10,009 nt of DNA, taken from contig JADFMZ010000088.1 in the NCBI GenBank assembly GCA_022563615.1, forward strand, positions 1 to 10,009, read 5' to 3'. Positions 5,174 to 10,009 of this stretch are shown piece after piece. A program made the translations under genes and the position numbers. Every line of letters begins with the position of its first letter. Within the stretch, counting starts at the first letter, position 1. The stretch is from Planctomycetota bacterium. GTDB taxonomy: Bacteria > Planctomycetota > Phycisphaerae > UBA1845. Under the pieces are notes generated by a model. It was not told the DNA's origin, ran no database searches, and was given only the letters and a program-made list of their open reading frames with translations.

Positions 5174-7822
5174 ATGTTGCACGATCTTAACAACCTTGCC
5201 GCTGGTCGCCGTCGAACCCGGCTGTTCCTCCAGGGCGCAATCGTGTTTCTGGCGGCTGTGGCCATGGGAATTCCGACCCTTCGCGGCGGGTTCGTCGGCG
5301 GTGACGATCACCGGCTTGCCCTGAATCACGTGTTGGTGAACCACCCGTCCTTCGACCATGCGGTCAAACTGTTTACGACGTTCCACCGAGACCTGTATCA
5401 GCCGTTGGCCCTCTTGAGCTTTCAGGCGGAGTTTGCGCTGACGAAAGTGTTGGGGCTCTACGAACGAGGCCCCCAGGCCTTTGCCTGGCTGTTCCACCTC
5501 GACAACGTTCTTCTTCACGCCTTGAATACCCTTCTCGTTTGGTTCCTCGTGGCGCGCCTGCAACGTATTGGAACGCGAAGATTTTCCTGGTTTCGAAAGA
5601 ATCGCGGCAGAGATGAGACCCAACCCGTAGGGTCCGCCGTGCGGACCATCCATGACGATCTTGAAACAGGATCCTCCGTGCGGTCCATTGATGACTCTCT
5701 TGAAACGAGGTCCGCACGGCGGACCCTACAGGAGCAACATCCAAACGAACCATCGGGCTCCGCAAGCGCCATTGCAACTGCAACTGCGATGCTCTTTGCG
5801 ATTCATCCACTCCAGACCGAAGTCGTGGCGTGGCTCAACGGCCGCATGTTCCTCATGTCCACCTTCTTCGCGCTGGCAACACTCTTATCGTTCAATGCGT
5901 TTCTAAGTCGCCTGGATGTCACGAGCCGTTCGCCTGCCCATAACGACGAAATGCCGGCCCCACGCTACGCCGTCACCTTTTTCGCCGCATTGACCTTTCT
6001 GTTCCTACTGTGTTCGGCCTTGAGCAAGGTGCGCGCCGGCCTGCCGATTCTGTTGATTCTGGTCGCCGTCGCGCATGGGGCGAAGTTGCAATGGAGAATC
6101 GTCGGACTCTGGTCCGCGTGCATGGTCATGACTGGCGTGTTCCTGTTGATTAACATCCAGGCTACTTCGGAAGCCGATTTGTTCTCGCTGGCTTCGGAAC
6201 ATTTGCGGGGCCCCAGAGCGGTACGCATCCTTCTTGCTCTATCTTGTTACTTTCAGCATGTTATCTGGCCGGTTGGCTTGTCCAGCTATTATCCGACACC
6301 TCCCATCGTGTACTGGACAGACCCAGCCACATGGCGAGCGGCTCTGATTGTCGTTCCGGTGCTACTTTTTTGGGGGGCGGCTGCGTGGCGATCCCGCGCC
6401 GCACTACTTGGGGCGATCTGGTTTATCGCCGCCATTGTGGATACGTTGCCCATCATTCCCGCGCGAAACGTGCTGGCCGCGGATCGCTACATGTACCTGC
6501 CGATCATCGGGCTCTGGTGGGCCGGCGCTGTTGGGGGATACCGGGCATACGGCGCATGCACGGCTGCCTGGATTCGCAAAATCGTTCTACCGGTTACTGC
6601 GGCCGGCGTTTGCGTGGTGCTGGTCGCCCTCTGTTGGCATGTGGCATCATTCTACGAAACCCCGTTGAAAAAGACGGGAAGAGTAGCCCGGCTCTTCCCC
6701 GAAATCCCGCGAGTGGCGGAACGGTTGGGCTGGTCCCATTACAAGGCCGGCGACTATGCAACTGCCATCGACTACGCCAAGCGGGAGTTGCTCTTTGATA
6801 GCTCCAAAGTGCGAAGCGGCGCCTATCAGCTCATGGGCATGTCGGAACTGAAACGGGGCCGACCGGACGAAGCACTGCGGCTGCTGCATGAAGCCCTCGG
6901 GATCGATCCCGAGAGTCCGTTGGCCATGTACCGTCTGGCGATGGCCTACGACGAGTTGAATCGCATCGAGGAGGCCCTCCCGTTTTACGAAGCCGCGGTG
7001 CGAGCCGCCCCATCGCAGAACCCCGCGATCCACCGTCTCGCGTCGGTGTACCGGCGATTGGGTCGATCAGAAAAGTCTCGCGAGATGTACGACCAGGCGC
7101 TTGCCAACAATGCCTATGACGTGCCCGCCGCGATGGGTCTGACCGAGCTTGACCTTCAACTCGGCACGGAAGAGGCCTTGAAGACCGCCGAAACACGGCT
7201 GCTCAGGCTGCTCGAATGGATGTCGGAAAACCTCGACGCACGAGTCAACCTTGGGGCTGTATACGGCGCGCAAGGTCGGCAGGCTGAGGCCGTGCAATCC
7301 TATCTCCAGGTGTTGCGGATTGACCCCAATCACGCAACCGCCTGCCTGAACCTTGCCCAAATCCACTACGCCGGCGGCGATACGACCCGAGCAGCGCCGT
7401 TGTTTGAACGTGCGCTGCAGAACGAATCGGCTACGCCGGAGGTCCAAACGATCGTGTCGGAGTTCCGCCGCGTCCACACCATCTACGTCGCACTGATTGA
7501 GGCCCGCTACGACGAAGCCGTGGCCGGGGTTGAGACTCTGTGCGAGTTGGAAGAACGGGGCGTGCAGGCGCGGGCGCGGCTCCTGCGGGCGATCGAGCGG
7601 TTTGATCAGCAGCAGCCCGGCGACGTCTGGACGTTTTGCCTGGTGGCGCGGCTCATGATCGCCGCTGACCGTATGGACGCTGCCCGCGCGTCGATTGATC
7701 TCTGCGTAAAACATTGCACGGAACCTTCATGCCTGGAGTACGCCCGAACGTTGCAGGCACGACTGAGCGGGCTAACCGGCCTACGCCTTGATCCATCCCC
7801 CTCGATCGCTCCGCGTCCGTAA
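5174..7822 (+). CDS. TMTC/PMT-like GT-C membrane protein with C-terminal TPR domain
   Basis: An 882-residue inner-membrane protein (from ATG 5174), probably a lipid-sugar-dependent GT-C glycosyltransferase acting on the outer face. TM1 is at about 18-36. It is followed by GGFVGGDDH, with Asp44-Asp45 at the place of the catalytic acidic motif in PMT/TMTC enzymes, and LYQPLALLSF (75-84). Other family marks are AIHPLQTEVVAWLNGR (209-224), SYYPTPP (371-377) and ADRYMYLP (436-443). Roughly ten hydrophobic segments end near 490. Residues ~511-752 hold about six TPR units, e.g. AMYRLAMAYDELNRIEEALP. An unusual ~65-residue insertion after TM3 contains a translated palindromic repeat. Start: an upstream in-frame TTG (5138) lies inside a dispersed repeat, so I prefer the ATG, although it has no clear ribosome binding site. 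It lies upstream of epsI and the exosortase. Transferase activity is inferred; a plain TPR-scaffold membrane protein is possible. Confidence 0.8.
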   Translation: MLHDLNNLAAGRRRTRLFLQGAIVFLAAVAMGIPTLRGGFVGGDDHRLALNHVLVNHPSFDHAVKLFTTFHRDLYQPLALLSFQAEFALTKVLGLYERGPQAFAWLFHLDNVLLHALNTLLVWFLVARLQRIGTRRFSWFRKNRGRDETQPVGSAVRTIHDDLETGSSVRSIDDSLETRSARRTLQEQHPNEPSGSASAIATATAMLFAIHPLQTEVVAWLNGRMFLMSTFFALATLLSFNAFLSRLDVTSRSPAHNDEMPAPRYAVTFFAALTFLFLLCSALSKVRAGLPILLILVAVAHGAKLQWRIVGLWSACMVMTGVFLLINIQATSEADLFSLASEHLRGPRAVRILLALSCYFQHVIWPVGLSSYYPTPPIVYWTDPATWRAALIVVPVLLFWGAAAWRSRAALLGAIWFIAAIVDTLPIIPARNVLAADRYMYLPIIGLWWAGAVGGYRAYGACTAAWIRKIVLPVTAAGVCVVLVALCWHVASFYETPLKKTGRVARLFPEIPRVAERLGWSHYKAGDYATAIDYAKRELLFDSSKVRSGAYQLMGMSELKRGRPDEALRLLHEALGIDPESPLAMYRLAMAYDELNRIEEALPFYEAAVRAAPSQNPAIHRLASVYRRLGRSEKSREMYDQALANNAYDVPAAMGLTELDLQLGTEEALKTAETRLLRLLEWMSENLDARVNLGAVYGAQGRQAEAVQSYLQVLRIDPNHATACLNLAQIHYAGGDTTRAAPLFERALQNESATPEVQTIVSEFRRVHTIYVALIEARYDEAVAGVETLCELEERGVQARARLLRAIERFDQQQPGDVWTFCLVARLMIAADRMDAARASIDLCVKHCTEPSCLEYARTLQARLSGLTGLRLDPSPSIAPRP
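5627..5729. repeat. 103-bp palindromic repeat array inside the GT-C/TPR coding sequence
   Basis: The first 21 bases (5627-5647, beginning GTAGGGTCCGCC) are the exact reverse complement of the last 21 (5709-5729). Each end forms its own hairpin, stem GGTCCGC/GCGGACC with a 3-base loop (centres 5639 and 5717). A worn third copy (CCGTGCGG, centre 5678) sits exactly halfway, so the three centres are 39 bases, or 13 codons, apart. The bases between are also repeated: 26 of 32 positions agree between 5636-5667 and 5675-5706. The array is read in frame as GSAVRTIHDDLET, GSSVRSIDDSLET and RSARRTL, in the loop after TM3 where relatives have only a short linker. Confidence 0.9.
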
Positions 7823-7913
7823 ACAACCAGGTATGGATCAGCGCGACAGGCCTTGGACCGGCGCCGGCGCGCATTCGGTTCCACCAGTTAGGGGGAAAGG
7901 CGATTCTGATTCC

Positions 7914-7942
7914 TTGATTTGTCCCGGCGAATCCCTTACGAT
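7914..7942 (+). promoter_or_regulatory. Candidate promoter for epsI-exosortase
   Basis: TTGATT (7914-7919) and TACGAT (7937-7942) are 17 bases apart, each matching four of six consensus bases of the housekeeping promoter. Transcription would start near 7949, giving a leader of about 70 bases before the ATG at 8020. The 197-base gap after the GT-C gene is long enough for a separate promoter. Read-through from upstream is not excluded, since I see no clear terminator; a GC-rich palindrome at 7859-7870 lies in the gap but has no T-tract. Confidence 0.35.
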
Positions 7943-8019
7943 TTTCGATCGATGTAGACACGCAGTCCCCTATTGGCCGATGAAAGGGATGGCCCATTTT
8001 CTTCTTGTGGGGAACGAAC

Positions 8020-8760
8020 ATGCCGGCAGCCACCCAAACTGAACATCGGCCGCAACCCGTTGGGTTATGGGTCTCTACTTGCGTGGCCGTTGCGCTGCTA
8101 GCGACTTCCGGGTTCGCGTACCGACTGGCTGCATCGCAATTCGCTCAGCTTACCGGTGCCGCGCGCTTGCCGCAGGGAACGCTGTCGCGGCTGCCGCTGC
8201 AGATCGGAGATTGGGTTGGGCGTGAACTCACGATCAACGCAGCAGTCATCCAAATCACGGATACGGATGACCGTATCAGTCGAACGTACAGCCAGCGAGG
8301 CACTCCAAGCCGGGTCTCCTTATTCGTCGGATTCGGCACGCGGATGCGCGACCTGATGCCGCATCGCCCGCAAGTGTGCTATCCCGGTGCGGGTTGGACG
8401 CATGAACAAACCCGGCGGGCCGGCGTACCCCTGAACAACGGCGCCGAACTGCCTTGCCAGATTCACACGTTTTCTCGAGGCGGGCTCGATACGCGCCGGG
8501 TTACCGTGCTGAACTATTATCTCATCGATGGGAAGTTTTACCCCGATGTCGAAGAGTTGCGTTCTCAGGCATTGCAGTTTCGGACCGACGTGGGCTATGT
8601 GGCCCAGGTACAGATCGCCAGTGGGCAGGATTGGCCTCGCAACGCCGCAGAGAAGTCGCTTCGCGCTTTCGCAGCCGCCTCCGCCGGGCTGATCCAAACA
8701 TTGTTGGCTAATGCGGTTGCGACTGCCGGAACCGGTGAACCCGAGCCTGGAGAGAATTGA
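8020..8760 (+). CDS. epsI: EpsI family protein (exosortase-associated)
   Basis: A 246-residue protein with one N-terminal membrane segment (~15-35) and an extracytoplasmic EpsI domain (DUF3485 family). Characteristic parts are the LPLQIGDWVGRE stretch (58-69, conserved Trp66), the SRTY motif (87-90), and MPHRPQVCYPGAGW (113-126) with the H-x-P-x-x-C-Y pattern (His115, Cys120) and conserved GW. EpsI proteins are encoded next to, or fused to, exosortases in PEP-CTERM/exopolysaccharide loci; their biochemical role is not settled. The ATG at 8020 has a GGGGA ribosome binding site 6 bases upstream, so it is preferred over an in-frame GTG 15 bases earlier (8005). The stop codon is 2 bases before the exosortase start, so the two are translationally linked. 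A short Gly/Pro/Glu-rich tail (237-246) follows the domain. Confidence 0.88.
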   Translation: MPAATQTEHRPQPVGLWVSTCVAVALLATSGFAYRLAASQFAQLTGAARLPQGTLSRLPLQIGDWVGRELTINAAVIQITDTDDRISRTYSQRGTPSRVSLFVGFGTRMRDLMPHRPQVCYPGAGWTHEQTRRAGVPLNNGAELPCQIHTFSRGGLDTRRVTVLNYYLIDGKFYPDVEELRSQALQFRTDVGYVAQVQIASGQDWPRNAAEKSLRAFAAASAGLIQTLLANAVATAGTGEPEPGEN

Positions 8761-8762
8761 GC

Positions 8763-9671
8763 GTGTCTCAACCCGATCCGGTCAACCCTGTTCCCACGGT
8801 CAGCGCGGGTCGAGCCGACATTGTCCGGTTCGCTGCGTTCGTGGCCGTCCTGCTTGGGGCGTTGCTGTGGTCATTCTGGCCGACCCTGACCGAGCTGTAT
8901 AAAGATTGGCAGAGCGACGACAACTATTCGGTCGGACAGCTTGTGCCGCTGGCGGCGATCTACCTGCTGTGGCAGGAGCGCCACGCCCTGCGCGGTTGTA
9001 CCATTCGACCTTGTTGGTGGGGCATCGTGCTGGTCTTGTTCGCGGAGGCGGGGCGAGCCTTCGGCCTGGTGTACATGTACCAATCCGCCGAGCGTTACGC
9101 GTTCGTACTAGCCATCATCGGCGTCGCGCTTCTGGTCTGCGGAACGCAGGTCTGGCGCCGGGTCCAATGGATTTTGCTGTTCCTGTTCCTGATGGTGCCG
9201 TTACCGGGCAAGATCCACAACCTGATTTCAGGACCGTTGCAAACCCACGCAACCACCGGGGCCGTCTATTGGCTGGAACTTCTCGGCAACACGGTAACCC
9301 GCGAGGGAAATGTTATGGTGCTCAACGGAACCGTTCCGATTGCGGTTGCGGAAGCCTGTAGCGGGCTGCGCATGCTCACCGCCTTTGTCGTGGTCGGCAG
9401 TGTGCTGGCCTATTCGATCCGCCGGCCCCGATGGCAAAAAGCGATGCTGGTGATATCCACGGTGCCGATCGCCATCGCCTGCAATCTCGTGCGCCTGGTG
9501 ACGACCGCCATGTTGTTCCTGCACGTCGGCAGCGAAGCCGCGGAACGCTTCTTTCACGACTTCGCCGGGGTGACCATGATGCCGCTGGCCATCGGGCTGC
9601 TTCTGGCTGAACTCTGGATCTTTTCCCGCCTCGTGTTGCCGGAAGAACAACCCGCGCCCGCGCCTGCATGA
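8763..9671 (+). CDS. xrt: Exosortase (PEP-CTERM sorting transpeptidase)
   Basis: A 302-residue polytopic membrane protein with about eight hydrophobic segments. Exosortases cut a C-terminal sorting signal from exported proteins, typically PEP-CTERM tails, at the outer face of the inner membrane. The catalytic triad is visible: Cys199 in AEACSGLRML, Arg244 in CNLVRLVTTA, and His265 in FFHDFAG. Family motifs DDNYSVGQLVP (52-62) and LMVPLPGKIHNLI (143-155) are also present. The C-terminus is a short Pro/Ala tail with no fused EpsI domain; EpsI is the separate gene just upstream. I chose GTG 8763, 8 bases after GGAGAG (8749-8754). The alternative is TTG 8757, which overlaps the epsI stop and sits too close to that site; it would add two residues. 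I cannot assign a numbered exosortase subtype. Confidence 0.92.
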   Translation: MSQPDPVNPVPTVSAGRADIVRFAAFVAVLLGALLWSFWPTLTELYKDWQSDDNYSVGQLVPLAAIYLLWQERHALRGCTIRPCWWGIVLVLFAEAGRAFGLVYMYQSAERYAFVLAIIGVALLVCGTQVWRRVQWILLFLFLMVPLPGKIHNLISGPLQTHATTGAVYWLELLGNTVTREGNVMVLNGTVPIAVAEACSGLRMLTAFVVVGSVLAYSIRRPRWQKAMLVISTVPIAIACNLVRLVTTAMLFLHVGSEAAERFFHDFAGVTMMPLAIGLLLAELWIFSRLVLPEEQPAPAPA

Positions 9672-9790
9672 ACACCTGATATCCGACAGGGTTCGACCGG
9701 GATAGGCTCTGGTGATCGTCGCGGGGTGCGTGACAGAATCGGCGGGCAAGTGTTATCCGTCGCATGTCTGAACCGCGGGAGCATAGAACA

Positions 9791-9872
9791 GCCCCGAAGG
9801 GGCGTCTTAGACCAGCCCAGGGCAACGCCCTGGGACTGATTCAGTGCGGGACACTGCGAGCCCTGAAAGGGC
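9791..9872. repeat. String of four small hairpins
   Basis: Four perfect-stem hairpins follow one another: GCCCC-GAA-GGGGC (9791-9803), CCCAGGGC-AAC-GCCCTGGG (9816-9834), CAGTG-CGGGA-CACTG (9842-9856) and GCCCT-GAA-AGGGC (9860-9872). The first and last have the same design (5-bp stem, GAA loop). This resembles REP-like repeat clusters downstream of genes. It may protect or end the exosortase transcript, but no T-tract is present. Confidence 0.75.
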
Positions 9873-10004
9873 GGAATACGCCTAGCAGCCTGTTGAAAAA
9901 CACAAGGATTGAGTGTGGCACCGGTTTTCAACCGGCGAAAACACGGGTTACAAACCCGTGCCACAATTTTTCAACGGGCTGCTAGGCCGCCCTTTCAGGG
10001 CTTG
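9857..10004. repeat. Outer inverted repeat enclosing the foldback element
   Basis: AGCCCTGAAAGGGCGG (9859-9874) is the exact reverse complement of CCGCCCTTTCAGGGCT (9987-10002). The left arm is six bases (AATACG) from the foldback element and the right arm abuts it directly. Each arm contains the 5-bp GCCCT/AGGGC hairpin, so the 106-bp element appears nested in, or inserted beside, a pair of another repeat family. The repeat tract may continue past the window's right edge. Confidence 0.75.
9881..9986. mobile_element. MITE-like 106-bp foldback element
   Basis: The ends are 20-bp terminal inverted repeats, CCTAGCAGCCTGTTGAAAAA (9881-9900) and TTTTTCAACGGGCTGCTAGG (9967-9986), matching at 19 of 20 positions. 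Inside, TGTGGCAC (9914-9921) pairs with GTGCCACA (9958-9965) and encloses two hairpins: CCGGTT-TTC-AACCGG (9921-9935, sharing one base) and CACGGGTT-ACA-AACCCGTG (9942-9960). It carries no gene, so movement would need a transposase supplied elsewhere. No target-site duplication is evident. A folded RNA or pure repeat-spread origin is an alternative. Confidence 0.65.
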
Positions 10005-10009
10005 CCTTC

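Larger units (their letters stand above)
9672..10009. other. Gene-free right edge made of nested repeats
   Basis: After the exosortase stop, 9672-9780 shows nothing recognisable and no clear terminator. From 9791 on, nearly every base belongs to a hairpin or inverted repeat. A 73-codon open frame (9764-9985) crosses it, but it simply translates the repeats and should not be called a gene. Confidence 0.7.

Noticed and set aside
5045..5653. 202-codon open frame on the minus strand
   Set aside because: It is antisense to the start of the GT-C gene and covers repeat DNA; the plus-strand frame has clear membrane and motif content.
5636..5729. Possible CRISPR array from 39-base periodic repeats
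   Set aside because: Only three units occur, the last one is inverted, the intervening bases are themselves repeated rather than unique, and the array is inside an open coding frame.
7067..7714. 215-codon open frame on the minus strand
   Set aside because: It is antisense to the TPR region, whose plus-strand translation shows regular TPR units.
9764..9985. 73-codon open frame on the plus strand
   Set aside because: It consists entirely of palindromic repeat units translated by chance and has no ribosome binding site or domain.

Overview
This GC-rich window looks like chromosomal DNA of a Planctomycetota-type bacterium. That assignment is an inference from three things: a very large secreted protein with Asp-box (BNR) repeats of the kind often annotated 'glycosyl hydrolase', an EpsI/exosortase pair, and abundant short palindromic dispersed repeats. 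No rRNA or tRNA is present to confirm it.

Left part (1-4626). The 5' end of a MacB/FtsX-type ABC transporter permease runs off the left edge on the minus strand. A 620-base divergent gap with repeat-derived DNA separates it from a 1100-residue secreted Asp-box beta-propeller protein (749-4051, plus). This gene converges on a small DinB-like metal-binding helix-bundle protein (4120-4626, minus), and a strong hairpin between the two stop codons probably ends transcription.

Middle (4627-5173). A non-coding stretch carries three copies of a short hairpin repeat family, two of them forming a perfect 28-bp inverted pair. A longer version, about 100 bp, has a diverged relative near 437-542.

Right part (5174-9671). 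Three plus-strand genes form a probable envelope protein-processing locus. The first is a polytopic membrane protein resembling the TMTC/PMT-like GT-C glycosyltransferases, with a C-terminal TPR domain. The second is an EpsI-family protein. The third is an exosortase with a visible Cys-Arg-His triad. EpsI and the exosortase are only 2 bases apart and are almost certainly co-transcribed. The GT-C/TPR gene lies 197 bases upstream, and a fair promoter candidate sits in that gap. Exosortases recognise PEP-CTERM sorting tails on exported proteins; the GT-C protein could glycosylate such substrates or act in a linked polysaccharide pathway, but this is inference. No PEP-CTERM substrate is encoded here.

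Right edge (9672-10009). There are no genes. It holds a string of small hairpins and a 106-bp foldback element with 20-bp terminal inverted repeats, enclosed by an inverted pair of another repeat.

The most unusual observations are a 103-bp palindromic repeat array that is translated in frame inside the GT-C gene, a hairpin repeat family whose copies covary at one base pair, and the nested foldback element at the right end.
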